A stretch of 64,000 nucleotides of DNA from Spyradosoma sp004558035. GTDB taxonomy: Bacteria; Verrucomicrobiota; Verrucomicrobiia; Opitutales; UBA953. The stretch lies in the NCBI RefSeq assembly GCF_050314555.1, contig NZ_JBNPNH010000003.1, positions 62,001-126,000 of the forward strand. The letters are read 5' to 3'. The translations under genes and the position numbers were made by a program. The notes beneath the pieces were generated by a model, which did not search any database, was not told the origin of the DNA, and saw only the letters and a program-made list of their open reading frames with translations. This document shows, piece after piece, positions 32,809 to 41,405 of the stretch (the first letter of the stretch is position 1; each line of letters starts with the position of its first letter).

Positions 32809-34188
32809 TCAGTCGCCGACGAGCTGGTCGGCGGGGTCGGTGGCGACGAGGTAGGCGATCGCGGCGACGGCTTCGCGGTAGTCGTATTCCGCGGAGACGG
32901 TCGCGGCGCGCGCCTCCGTCAGCGAGACCTGCGCGTCCGTGCGGTCCAGCGACGAGGCCTTGCCGACGTTGAACTGCTCGGTCACGATTTCGAAATTCTC
33001 CTGCGCGGCACGTTCGGAGACGAGCGCGACCTCGTACTGTTTTTTCGCGCGCGTGAGCGTGAGCACGGCGGTCGTGATCTTCGAATACAGGTCCTGCTCG
33101 TAGGCGGCGACCTTGCTGCGCGCGACGCGGAGCTGCGCGACCGCGTTCTCGATCGCGCGCACGTTGCGCCCGCCGTTGAACACGTTCTGCGTGAGCGTTC
33201 CCGCGCCGATGAGGTTCCAGATCTTCGGCATGTCGAGGTCGTCGCCCGTGAACGCCGCGGAGACGCTCAGCCCGAGCGACGGGTAGAGGTCGGCGACGGT
33301 CTTGTCCACGTAGGCGGAGGCGGCCTTTTCCTGCGCGACGAGCGCGGCGAGGCCGGGTTCGCGTTCCCGCGCGAGCGCGAGCAGCGTCTCCGCGTCCTCC
33401 TCGAAGGTGCCCATGACGTGCCCGCCGAGCCCGTAGGCCGGCGATTCGGCGAAGCCGAGCGCGAGGTTGAGGTTCGCGCGCGCGGTCTTCACGTCGTTCG
33501 CCTTGCTGATCTGGTCGAGCACGGCGTTGTTGTAGTCCACTTCCGCCTTGGTGCACGCGTATTTCGTTCCCGTGCCTTCGGCGCGGCGCACGCGCATCTG
33601 GTCGAGGTGTTCGCGGTACTGTTCGACCGCCTGTTCGGCGACGACGTTCAGCTCGGTGCTGCGGCGCAGCTCGAAATACGCCTTGCGCACGTTGTAGCGG
33701 ACGAGATTTTCCGCCGAGAGCAGATTCTTTTCGGCGGCGAGCAGCTGGGCGACCGCCTGCGCGAGCTTCGCCTCGGTCTTGCCGAAGTCCCACAGCAGCA
33801 GGTCCATCGAGAGCGCGACCTTGTCGCTGCCGTAGGAATGGAAGCTGCCCGAGGACGTCGTGTTCTGCGTCTGGCGCGTGTAGGAGGCGGAGCCCTCCAC
33901 GGTCGGCAGATAGTCGGCGCGGACGTCCTGCACGGCGAGCCGCGCGGAAACGACCTGCTGGCGCGCTTGGAAGATCTGCGGGTTCGCGACGAGCGCGATG
34001 TTTTCGAGATCCGAAAGCGAAAGCGCCATGCCGTCCGCGTAGCCGAACTCGGAGAAGGAGACGGTGCGCTCGCCCTGCAGCCGGTTTTCGGGCTTCTGCG
34101 CCTCGCGCGCGTCCTCGACCGTCGAGCACGCCGCGAACGCGAGCATCGCGGGAACGGAAAGCGTAAGGAATGTTCTGGAAAGTTTCAT
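32809..34188 (-). CDS. Outer-membrane efflux protein, TolC/OprM family
   Basis: A 459-residue outer-membrane channel component. The start MKLSRTFLTLSVPAMLAFAACSTVEDA is a lipoprotein signal with lipobox FAAC. Two OEP repeats follow: SLSDLENIALVANPQIFQARQQVVSARLAVQDVRADYLPTVEGSASY and, in the second half, LAREREPGLAALVAQEKAASAYVDKTVADLYPSLGLSVSAAF. Long helical segments rich in Ala/Glu/Lys form the periplasmic tunnel. It is the last gene of the marR-MFP-RND-OMF operon, forming the exit duct for the pump. A heptad-repeat spacer separates it from the RND gene. Confidence 0.94.
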   Translation of the reverse strand: MKLSRTFLTLSVPAMLAFAACSTVEDAREAQKPENRLQGERTVSFSEFGYADGMALSLSDLENIALVANPQIFQARQQVVSARLAVQDVRADYLPTVEGSASYTRQTQNTTSSGSFHSYGSDKVALSMDLLLWDFGKTEAKLAQAVAQLLAAEKNLLSAENLVRYNVRKAYFELRRSTELNVVAEQAVEQYREHLDQMRVRRAEGTGTKYACTKAEVDYNNAVLDQISKANDVKTARANLNLALGFAESPAYGLGGHVMGTFEEDAETLLALAREREPGLAALVAQEKAASAYVDKTVADLYPSLGLSVSAAFTGDDLDMPKIWNLIGAGTLTQNVFNGGRNVRAIENAVAQLRVARSKVAAYEQDLYSKITTAVLTLTRAKKQYEVALVSERAAQENFEIVTEQFNVGKASSLDRTDAQVSLTEARAATVSAEYDYREAVAAIAYLVATDPADQLVGD

Positions 34189-34204
34189 GGTCGGAAAAAT
34201 TTTT

Positions 34205-34240
34205 GGTGAGGGATGACGGGTGAGAGCTTAGAGGCTTCTG
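34205..34240. repeat. Heptad array E (GGTGAGA-type units)
   Basis: GGTGAGG GATGACG GGTGAGA GCTTAGA GGCTTCT, five units at period 7, directly upstream of the OMF gene. Confidence 0.55.
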
Positions 34241-34297
34241 CGTTTCTCCGCGCGAAAATTTTTCGAAAATTCTTTCGGCGAAGCCGAGCACGATTTT

Positions 34298-34327
34298 CCT
34301 CTAAGCTCTGAGCGCTCAGCTCTCTTC
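34298..34327. repeat. Heptad array F (GCTCTGA-type units)
   Basis: CCTCTAA GCTCTGA GCGCTCA GCTCTCT, four units at period 7. It overlaps the stop region of the RND gene, which ends inside the array. Confidence 0.55.
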
Positions 34328-37300
34328 TTGTTTGTGCTTCACTCCGTTGTCGGGAAGGTTGACGGTTCTGCGGCAGCTCTCGCGCATGCGCTGGAAGAGC
34401 GAATACAGCGCGGGAGCGAAGGCGATGCCGACGAGCGTCGCGACGAGCATTCCGGAGAACGTCGTCACGCCGATCGCGCGGCGGGAACCCGCGCCCGCGC
34501 CCGTCGCGACGACGAGCGGGAACACGCCGAAGAGGAACGACCACGCCGTCATCAGCACCGCGCGGAAACGCAGCGACGCGCCGAGCAGCGCGGCTTCCTT
34601 GATCGCGTAGCCGGCCTCGCGGGACTGCTTCGAGAACTCGATCATCAGAATCGCGTTCTTCGCCGAAAGCCCGATGAGCATCACGAGCCCCAGCTGCGCG
34701 TAAACGCTCAGCGACATGCCGCAGAGCATCAGCCCGGCGATTGCGCCCAGCGTCGGAATCGCGACCGTGAGCATGACGGGAACGGGAATCGTCCAGCTCT
34801 CGTACTGCGCCACGAGGAAGAGATACGCGAAGAGCATCGCGAGCGCCATGATGAGCACGATCTGCCCCTGATTCTGCCGCTCCTGGTAGCTCTGCCCCTT
34901 CCACTCGACGTGATAGCCGCGCGGGAGCTCCATCTTCGAGATGATGTCCATGAGCTCGCCGCTCGTATAGCCGTCCGCGACCTGCACGGAGACGTCCGCG
35001 GACGTGAGCTTGTTGAAGCGCTGGATCTCCGTCGGCCCGACCGTGTAGCGCAGCGTGGCGAGCCCCGTCAGCGGCACCATTTCGCCGGAGCTGTTCTGCA
35101 CGAGCAGCCCGCGGATGTCGTCCTGCGTGACGCGGAAGCCCTTTTCGGACTGCATCTTCACCTGGAACGCGTCGCCCGCGAAGTTGAAGTCGTTGATGTA
35201 ATAGGACGCGAGCGCGCTCTGCAGCGTGGAGAAGATCGAGCTCACGGAAACGCCGAGCGATTCCGCCTTCGCGCGGTTGACGTCGAGAAAAAGCTGCGCC
35301 GTGTCCGCGTTGTAGGACGAGCTCGCGCGGCGCACCTGCGGCATCGCGTTGAGATCGGCGACGAAGTTTTTGACGACTTCGGAAAGCTCGGCGGGATCGA
35401 CGTCGCCCTCGCCGCAGAGCACGGCGGAAACGCCGCCGACGGCGCCGAGACCCATGATCGCGGGCGGCGTGAAGAAGATGATGCGCGCCTCGGGGATGTC
35501 CGCCGTCGCCTTCTGCAGGTTGGCGACGATCGCGGAGAGCTGCGTCTCGGGCGTCGTGCGTTCGCTCCAGTCCTTGAGCCGCACGAAGCCCATCGCGACG
35601 TGCTCGCCGTTCCCGCTCATCATGCTGTGCCCGGGAACGGTCATCAGCGCGCGCACGCCCGGAATGCCCTGAACGCGCTCGCGCACCTTGTCGAGCGTCG
35701 CCTCCGTGCGCGCGATCGTGGCGCCGGGCGCGAGCTCGATGTTCATCATGATCGAGCCCTTGTCCTCTTCGGGCAGGAAGGAGCCGGGAATCTTTCCCGA
35801 AAGAAACCAGATCGCGGCGAACACGGCGAGCATCAGCCCGACCGTCAGCGACGCGCGCCGCACGAGGCGCACCACGACGCCGAGATAAATCTTCTTCGTC
35901 CCTTCGAGCAGCGCGTTGAACGGACGGAAGAACGGCGCGACGCGTTCCCGCGGCGGACGCATGATCAGCGAGCACAGCGCCGGGCTGAGCGTCAGCGCCA
36001 CCACCGTCGAGAGCACGAGCGCGATGCACATCGTCACCGAAAATTGCATGTAGATGCGCCCGACCATGCCGCCGTAGAACGCCAGCGGCACGTAGCACGC
36101 GATCGTGACGAGCGTCGTCGCGATGATCGCGCCCGTGATCTGCCCCATGCTCTTGATCGCCGCCTCCTTCGCCGAAAGGCGTTCCCGCGCCATCAGCGAC
36201 TGGCAGTTCTCGACGACGACGATCGCGTCGTCCACCAGCGAGCCGATGACGAGGATCAGCCCGAACATCGTCAGCACGTTCACGCTGTAGTCCATCAGAT
36301 ACATGAACGTGAACGTACCCACGAGCGACACCGGGATCGCGACCGCGGGAACGAGCGTCGCCCGCCAGTCCTGCAGAAACACGTAGGTGACGAGCACGAC
36401 GAGCAGCAGCGCGATCACGATCGTCTCGACGATTTCCTCCAGCGAGACGACGATGAACTGCGTCGGGTCATAGGAGATTTCATAGCTCACGCCCGCGGGA
36501 AAGCGCGACGCCACGTCGTCGAGCACCGCGCGCACGCGCGTGACCGTCGCGAGCGCGTTCGAGTCGCTGTTGCGGTAAATCGCCATGCCGACGGACTCGC
36601 GCCCGTTGAAGTTCCCGCGCCCGGAATAGCTCTTGGAACCGAGTTCGACGCGCGCGACGTCGCGGATGCGCAGCAGACTGCCGTCGTCGCCCGTGCGCAC
36701 GATGATGTCGCCGAACTCCTCCGCCGTCGTCAGGCGGCCGTGCACGTTGAGCTTGAACTGGAGAAAATCGTTGCCCTGCTCGGAGCCGAGCGTTCCCGGC
36801 GCCGCCTGCATGTTCTGCGACTGCACTGCGGCGGAAATGTCCGACGTCGAAAGCCCGAGCCCGGCGAGCCGCAGCGGGTCGAGCCAGATGCGCATCGAAT
36901 ACACGTCGCCGCCCATCACGTCCGCCGAGGAAACGCCGTCCACGCGCGAGACCGCGTCGCAGACCGTCGTCGAGACGTAGTTGCTCAGCTGCTGCGTCGT
37001 CATGGACGTGCCGTCCGTCGTGAACGCGAACATGGCGAGAATGTCGCTCCCGCGCTTGCGCACCTGCACGCCCGTGCGCTGCACTTCGGACGGAAGCTTG
37101 GACTCGGCGCGCTTGATCGCGTTCTGCACGTTGACCATCGCGATGTCGTCGTTCACGCCCGTCTTGAACGAGATGCCGCACGAATATTGCCCGCTGTTCG
37201 AGCAAGTCGAGGAAAAGTAAAGCATGTCCTCGAGCCCGTTGATTTCGGCGTCGAGCTGCGTGGCGATGACGTCGCGCACCGTCTCCGCGCTCGCGCCCGT

Positions 37301-37450
37301 GTAGCTCGCGGAAACGCGGATGCTCGGCGGCGCGATGTCGGGATATTCCTCGACGGGAAGGCGCATCAGGCTGATCAGCCCCGCGATGAAGATCACCAGG
37401 CTGACGACCGCCGCCAGGCGCGGTCTCTCAATGAAAATTTTGGAAAACAT
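34316..37450 (-). CDS. RND multidrug efflux transporter, HAE1 (AcrB/MexB) family
   Basis: A 1044-residue inner-membrane antiporter, the usual size for the HAE1 group. MFSKIFIERPRLAAVVSLVIFIAGLISLMRLPVEEYPDIAPP is the N-terminal family block. GSLVDDAIVVVENCQSLMARERLSAKEAAIKSMGQITGAI carries the paired proton-relay Asp residues in TM4. GLSAKNAILMIEFSKQSREAGY contains the TM10 Lys. Twelve helices and two large periplasmic loops are evident. It exports drugs, bile salts or similar amphiphiles by proton exchange. It stands between the MFP adaptor gene and the OMF gene and is probably controlled by the upstream MarR. Confidence 0.97.
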   Translation of the reverse strand: MFSKIFIERPRLAAVVSLVIFIAGLISLMRLPVEEYPDIAPPSIRVSASYTGASAETVRDVIATQLDAEINGLEDMLYFSSTCSNSGQYSCGISFKTGVNDDIAMVNVQNAIKRAESKLPSEVQRTGVQVRKRGSDILAMFAFTTDGTSMTTQQLSNYVSTTVCDAVSRVDGVSSADVMGGDVYSMRIWLDPLRLAGLGLSTSDISAAVQSQNMQAAPGTLGSEQGNDFLQFKLNVHGRLTTAEEFGDIIVRTGDDGSLLRIRDVARVELGSKSYSGRGNFNGRESVGMAIYRNSDSNALATVTRVRAVLDDVASRFPAGVSYEISYDPTQFIVVSLEEIVETIVIALLLVVLVTYVFLQDWRATLVPAVAIPVSLVGTFTFMYLMDYSVNVLTMFGLILVIGSLVDDAIVVVENCQSLMARERLSAKEAAIKSMGQITGAIIATTLVTIACYVPLAFYGGMVGRIYMQFSVTMCIALVLSTVVALTLSPALCSLIMRPPRERVAPFFRPFNALLEGTKKIYLGVVVRLVRRASLTVGLMLAVFAAIWFLSGKIPGSFLPEEDKGSIMMNIELAPGATIARTEATLDKVRERVQGIPGVRALMTVPGHSMMSGNGEHVAMGFVRLKDWSERTTPETQLSAIVANLQKATADIPEARIIFFTPPAIMGLGAVGGVSAVLCGEGDVDPAELSEVVKNFVADLNAMPQVRRASSSYNADTAQLFLDVNRAKAESLGVSVSSIFSTLQSALASYYINDFNFAGDAFQVKMQSEKGFRVTQDDIRGLLVQNSSGEMVPLTGLATLRYTVGPTEIQRFNKLTSADVSVQVADGYTSGELMDIISKMELPRGYHVEWKGQSYQERQNQGQIVLIMALAMLFAYLFLVAQYESWTIPVPVMLTVAIPTLGAIAGLMLCGMSLSVYAQLGLVMLIGLSAKNAILMIEFSKQSREAGYAIKEAALLGASLRFRAVLMTAWSFLFGVFPLVVATGAGAGSRRAIGVTTFSGMLVATLVGIAFAPALYSLFQRMRESCRRTVNLPDNGVKHKQEES

Positions 37451-37472
37451 CTGTTTTTTCTCCGAAAAAAAG

Positions 37473-37550
37473 TAATGAATAATTAATAACGAACAGTGAA
37501 TAATTCTTTCCGCATTGCGCTGTTCATTATTCGTTGTTCACTATTCACTG
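37473..37550. repeat. Heptad array G, inverted pair of YGRATAR-type units
   Basis: Left arm TGAATAA TTAATAA CGAACAG TGAATAA. After about 17 bases comes the inverted counterpart, which reads on the other strand as TGAATAG TGAACAA CGAATAA TGAACA. All units have period 7 and the arms can pair. The right arm overlaps the MFP stop codon. The unit family is the same as in array I at 58,341. Confidence 0.75.
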
Positions 37551-38684
37551 AAGCGTCTGCGCTTCCGCCACCTTCACCTTCCGCCCGGGAAGCGCCTTGT
37601 GCGTGCCGTCCGTCACGATGCGTTCGCCGACGGCGAGCCCGCTCTCGACGAACTGCAGGTCCCTCGTGGACTGCGCGAGCACGACGTCGCGCCGCGCGAC
37701 CGTGTTCTCCGCGTCGAGCACGTAAACGTAGGCGCCCTTCGCGTCGTACATCACCGCGGAAGGCGAGACGGCGGGCATGCGCGTTCCCGTCGCGCGCCCC
37801 AGAATCACCGAAACCGTGCTCCCGGGAACGAGCCTGCCGTTCGTGTTCGGGAACAGCGCGTAAACCTGCACCGTGTCCGTGCGCTCGTTCGCCGTGTTGT
37901 CCACGAAGTCGATTTTCCCCTCGGCCTCGTATTCCTTGCCGTCGGCGAGCAGCAGCGAAATCCGGCTCTGCTCGCGCAGCGTCTTCACGTCGCCGAACAT
38001 CACCAGAAATTCGCGGTTGCTCAGCGAAAAACGCACGCGCACGGGATCGACCTGCACGACCGACGCCAGCGTGCCCGACGCGAGCGTCACGTAGCTGCCC
38101 AGCGGCACCGCGTTCACACCGATGCGCCCGTCCGCGGGAGCGAGAATGCGCGTGTTCTTCAGGTCGTCCTGCGCGACGATGAGGTCCGCCTCCGCCGCCG
38201 AGAGCAGCGCCTTGTTCGCCTCGTATTCGCTGCGCGAGCTCTCGAGCTCGTCCTGCGTCGAGACGTCCTTATCGAAAAGCTTCTGCGTGCGCTCGAAATT
38301 CGCCTTCGAATACGCGACGCGCGCGCGGTACTGCGCGATCTTCGCCTCCGCGCTCTTCACCGCGGCGACGTAGCGGATGTCGTCCAGCCGGTAAAGCGGC
38401 TGCCCCTTGCGGACGAAATCGCCTTCCTTGAACGCGACTTCGAGCAGGTCGCCCGAAACGCGCGCCGTCACGGCGATCGTCGCCGGCGAAACGACGCGCC
38501 CGGGATAGCGCCGCATCACGACGTTTTCCGACTCCGTCACCGTTCCCGCGGCGACGAGTTCGAGCCGCTCCGCGCCGCCCGGCGCTCCCGGCGGCTGCTG
38601 CGCGAATAGCGGCGTTCCCGCGCACGCGAGCGCGAACGCTCCGGCGGCGGCGGGGATGATCTTCACGAGGGATAATCTGCTCAT
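37545..38684 (-). CDS. RND efflux periplasmic adaptor (membrane fusion protein), AcrA/MexA-like
   Basis: A 379-residue exported adaptor that bridges RND pump and outer-membrane channel. It has a signal peptide at about residues 1-28 (possible lipobox LACAG is not canonical). Family blocks are YPGRVVSPATIAVTARVSGDLLEVAFKEGDFVRKGQPLYRLD (lipoyl half-motif), a helical hairpin with AKIAQYRARVAYSKANFERTQKLF, ILAPADGRIGVNAVPLGSYVTLASGTLASVVQVDPVRVRFSLS and the C-terminal VSPSAVMYDAKGAYVYVLD. It is the second gene of the efflux operon, 36 bases after marR. Its stop codon lies within a heptad array. Confidence 0.94.
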   Translation of the reverse strand: MSRLSLVKIIPAAAGAFALACAGTPLFAQQPPGAPGGAERLELVAAGTVTESENVVMRRYPGRVVSPATIAVTARVSGDLLEVAFKEGDFVRKGQPLYRLDDIRYVAAVKSAEAKIAQYRARVAYSKANFERTQKLFDKDVSTQDELESSRSEYEANKALLSAAEADLIVAQDDLKNTRILAPADGRIGVNAVPLGSYVTLASGTLASVVQVDPVRVRFSLSNREFLVMFGDVKTLREQSRISLLLADGKEYEAEGKIDFVDNTANERTDTVQVYALFPNTNGRLVPGSTVSVILGRATGTRMPAVSPSAVMYDAKGAYVYVLDAENTVARRDVVLAQSTRDLQFVESGLAVGERIVTDGTHKALPGRKVKVAEAQTLQ

Positions 38685-38720
38685 TGTCCTGTTTCTTTGG
38701 CGGTTAAAACGAATTTTTCT

Positions 38721-39176
38721 TCAAAAAGCCTCCCGGCGCTCTTCAAGGCGCCCGTTGATAAGCGTCAGCACCCGCAAAAACGTCTCCAGATCCCTTTCCG
38801 GAATCTCCGCGACAACGGGGTCGAGAATCTCCCGCGTGATGCGGTCCATGCGGTCGCGGAACGCGATCGCCTTCTTCGTCGGGCAAAGGCGCACGGCGCG
38901 GCGGTCGGCGGCGTCCGCGCTCCGGCGGACGAAGCCCGTGCGCACGAGCGCGTCCACCGTCTGCGAGACCGCGCCGGGCGTCAGCCCGAGCTCGCGCGCG
39001 ACGTCCTTGAGCTTCGCGCCCTCCTCCGAGCGCTCGAAAAGCACCTGCATCACCTTCACCTGCGGGAGCGTGTGCGCGCGCACGCGGAACTTGTCGCGCG
39101 CGGCGGCGATGTTGCGCACGCGGTTGACGACCCGGAACAGCAGCCCGCGGCACAGCTCTGAATTGTTTTCGCTCAT
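38721..39176 (-). CDS. MarR-family transcriptional regulator
   Basis: A 151-residue winged-helix regulator, ATG start (a TTG one codon earlier is the alternative). The HTH is LKDVARELGLTPGAVSQTVDALVRTGFV, and the wing with the DxRxxR pattern is ADAADRRAVRLCPTKKAIAF. N- and C-terminal helices form the dimer domain. It is first in the operon with the MFP-RND-OMF pump, so it most likely represses the operon and itself until a toxic ligand binds. A perfect palindrome lies 6 bases upstream of the start. Confidence 0.94.
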   Translation of the reverse strand: MSENNSELCRGLLFRVVNRVRNIAAARDKFRVRAHTLPQVKVMQVLFERSEEGAKLKDVARELGLTPGAVSQTVDALVRTGFVRRSADAADRRAVRLCPTKKAIAFRDRMDRITREILDPVVAEIPERDLETFLRVLTLINGRLEERREAF

Positions 39177-39182
39177 CAAATA

Positions 39183-39203
39183 ATTTATTTCTCTAAAATA
39201 AAT
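39183..39203. promoter_or_regulatory. Candidate MarR operator
   Basis: Perfect inverted repeat ATTTATTT, 5-base spacer, AAATAAAT, immediately before the marR start. Its A+T-rich wording stands out in G+C-rich DNA, and the position fits autoregulation of the efflux operon. Confidence 0.6.
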
Positions 39204-39300
39204 CCCCCGCCCCGCCCCCGCGCAAGCGTTTTTTCTTCACCACGGAAAGGCGCGGAAATCTTCACGGAAACACACCGAAACGACCGTGCGTTCCCGCGAC

Positions 39301-39336
39301 AAAAAAACGTCCCCGCGGATTGCTCCGCGGGAACGC
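39301..39336 (-). terminator. Terminator of PEP-CTERM gene, heptamer arm
   Basis: On the minus strand: CGTTCCCGCGGA, loop GCAA, TCCGCGGGGACG (one mismatch), then seven T. One arm carries the exact CGTTCCC. Confidence 0.8.
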
Positions 39337-39365
39337 CAACACACACTATGATATGAAAAAATGCT

Positions 39366-40094
39366 TTACGCCTTGCGACGACGGCGACGCGTTCCCGCCA
39401 GCGCGAGCGCGCCCAAGCCCGCCAACAGCCCGAACGCCGACGGCTCGGGAATCGCAGCAGTATAGGAAGCCGTGATGCCGGAAATCGTATATGAATCCGT
39501 ATTCGACCCGGAAGAATTCCCGTTTGCGACAACGCCCGCGAGAATCTTATAGCCGCTTTCCCATTTGATTGCCTCCTCGAAAACGATCGTCACGGATGCC
39601 GAATCCGTATTCGTGTTGTAATCCTGAAAAGCAAAATCGGTTGTTCCCAAGAAATTTCCGTTCGCGTCGAGCAAGCCGAGTTTAAGCCGATACGAAGAAA
39701 CGTAAGCTTCATCAGAAATTGCGCCGGCGGAAAGCGTCAGCGAAGCCAGTTCTGTTCCGACCGTGATATCCGAACCCAAAAGAAGCGCGAGGTGGTCTCC
39801 GGATGCCCACCCGCGCCCGCAGAAAGTGATCGTCCCGCTGTTGGAGCTGTTCACCCAAGTTCCTTCGCCGTTCTGCGGATAATTCGCAAGTCCGCTGTTG
39901 TTTGAAGAAAGCCAAATAGTGTCCAAATCTTTGTTTTTATACGTCTCGACGGAAAACGTTTGCGCCCCAGTATACTCGGCTTTTCCGGATTTCGGAAGCG
40001 TCAGCAGAATCGACGGATTTTCGGTTTCCGTCGCGGCGTTCGCGAGGAGCGTTCCCACGGCGAGGAGTGATGTGATGGTGATAAGGTTTTTCAT
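39366..40094 (-). CDS. PEP-CTERM sorting-domain protein
   Basis: A 242-residue exported protein. It has a signal peptide MKNLITITSLLAVGTLLANAA and a beta-rich, Asn/Thr/Ser-rich body. The C-terminal IPEPSAFGLLAGLGALALAG plus Arg tail is the exosortase-dependent signal and is nearly identical to that of the protein at 1562-2122. No catalytic motif is visible; surface or biofilm-matrix function is the usual inference. The gene has somewhat lower G+C than its neighbours. It is monocistronic, with its own terminator. Confidence 0.85.
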   Translation of the reverse strand: MKNLITITSLLAVGTLLANAATETENPSILLTLPKSGKAEYTGAQTFSVETYKNKDLDTIWLSSNNSGLANYPQNGEGTWVNSSNSGTITFCGRGWASGDHLALLLGSDITVGTELASLTLSAGAISDEAYVSSYRLKLGLLDANGNFLGTTDFAFQDYNTNTDSASVTIVFEEAIKWESGYKILAGVVANGNSSGSNTDSYTISGITASYTAAIPEPSAFGLLAGLGALALAGTRRRRRKA

Positions 40095-40190
40095 AGTGGC
40101 GGAGATTCTTTTGTCTTTGCTTTACGAAGTCAACAAGGAAAACACTTCTCCGTTTGCGATAAAAACGGCGTTCCTTTGACTTTGTCGGGC

Positions 40191-40472
40191 ATGGACACCG
40201 TTCAAGTAAATTTACGCCTGTCGCGCGAAATGCTCGACGCGATCATGGCGGTGTCCGGCGGGAAGGCGCCTCGGCGTTGGCTTTCGGTCTACATCCGCCA
40301 GGCGATCGCGATGGCGCTGAAGGTGGACGGCGTGAAGGTCGATTCGGCGTGGGTGGAACTGGCTCAGGGCAAGCGCAACGACATGGCGACGCCGGAAGGG
40401 CGTTCCCGCGCGGAGAAGCAGCTCGCGGAAGCCCGCGCGGTGCGTTCCCTGCGCCGCGAGCGCCGCAAATGA
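40191..40472 (+). CDS. Small putative ribbon-helix-helix protein (family 1 of 2 copies)
   Basis: A 93-residue basic protein starting at ATG (MDTVQVNLRL); a TTG five codons earlier is an alternative. The N-terminus looks like an RHH fold: strand VQVNLRLS, helix REMLDAIMAVSG, helix RRWLSVYIRQAIAMAL. The C-terminal half contains QGKRNDMATPEGR followed by a charged helix. The protein at 58,073-58,354 has the same length and the same order, including GRRTDLRDPALK, so the two are paralogues. Members may be DNA-binding regulators or antitoxins. No toxin gene is adjacent here: a PEP-CTERM gene is divergent and sufC follows 110 bases later. Confidence 0.65.
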   Translation: MDTVQVNLRLSREMLDAIMAVSGGKAPRRWLSVYIRQAIAMALKVDGVKVDSAWVELAQGKRNDMATPEGRSRAEKQLAEARAVRSLRRERRK

Positions 40473-40582
40473 CGCGCGTTCCCGCGGCGAGGAAATCCGT
40501 TCCCGCGGCGCGGCGGGTTCTTTAATCTTTCTTTTTGCGCGGGAAACCCTCACACTGAAGGTTCCGTTTTGAAAATTTTGTC

Positions 40583-41350
40583 ATGATGAACAGCCATTCC
40601 TTGGAAATCCGTGATCTGTGCGTCTCGATCGGCGAGCGCGAAATCCTGAAAAATTTTTCGCTGACGCTCCCGAAGGGCGAGGTTCACGCCGTCATGGGGC
40701 CGAACGGCACGGGCAAATCGACGCTGGCGAAGGCGCTCGCGGGGCACCCGGACTACACGGTCACGGCGGGCGAGGCGTTTTTGGACGGCGTGCCGATTCT
40801 CGGGAAGAAGCCGGACGAGATCGCGCGCCTGGGGCTTTTCGTGGCGTTTCAGTATCCGGCGGAAATCCCCGGAGTGACGATCGCGAACTTCATCCGCGCG
40901 ATGCGGACGGCGCGGCTCGCGCCCGGCGAAACGCTCAACGCGAAGGCGTTTTACGCGGAGCTTTACGAGAAGATGGACGCGCTGAAGATGGACCGCAAGT
41001 TCACGTCGCGCGCCGTGAACGAAGGCTTTTCCGGCGGCGAGAAGAAGCGCTGCGACATTCTGCAGATGATGATGGCGGCGCCGTCGTACGCGATTCTGGA
41101 CGAGACGGATTCCGGGCTGGACATCGACGCGCTGCGCATCGTCTCCGAGGGCGTGAACCGGATGCGCGGGGACGGCTTCGGCGCGCTGGTGATCACGCAC
41201 TATCAGCGGCTGCTGGACTACATCGTCCCCGACAAGGTGCACATCATGGCGGAAGGGCGCATCGTGCACACGGGCGGCAAGGAGCTCGCGCTCGAGCTCG
41301 AGAAGCACGGCTACGCCTGGGTGAAGGAGAACTTCATCGCCGGCGCGTGA
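40583..41350 (+). CDS. sufC: Fe-S cluster assembly ATPase SufC
   Basis: A 255-residue ABC-type ATPase of the SUF iron-sulfur scaffold. MGPNGTGKSTLAKALAGHPDYTVTAGEA is Walker A plus the SufC-specific continuation. GLFVAFQYPAEIPGVT is the Q-loop block, FSGGEKKRCDILQMM the signature, ILDETDSGLDIDALRIVSEGVN the Walker B with the SufC-typical DSGLDID, and ITHYQRLLDYIVPDKVHIM the H-loop. SufC normally works with SufB and SufD encoded beside it. Here the next genes are tatC and tyrA, so its partners must be elsewhere. Two ATGs in tandem; the first is used. Confidence 0.94.
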   Translation: MMNSHSLEIRDLCVSIGEREILKNFSLTLPKGEVHAVMGPNGTGKSTLAKALAGHPDYTVTAGEAFLDGVPILGKKPDEIARLGLFVAFQYPAEIPGVTIANFIRAMRTARLAPGETLNAKAFYAELYEKMDALKMDRKFTSRAVNEGFSGGEKKRCDILQMMMAAPSYAILDETDSGLDIDALRIVSEGVNRMRGDGFGALVITHYQRLLDYIVPDKVHIMAEGRIVHTGGKELALELEKHGYAWVKENFIAGA

Positions 41351-41405
41351 CGAACCCATGGCGGACGCGAGCCGGAGCGTCGCGTCTCCCCTCTTTTGAA
41401 CGCCG

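Noticed and set aside
34328..37486. A 1052-codon plus-strand open frame opposite the RND pump
   Set aside because: His/Arg/Asp-rich shadow of membrane-helix codons with no recognisable domain.
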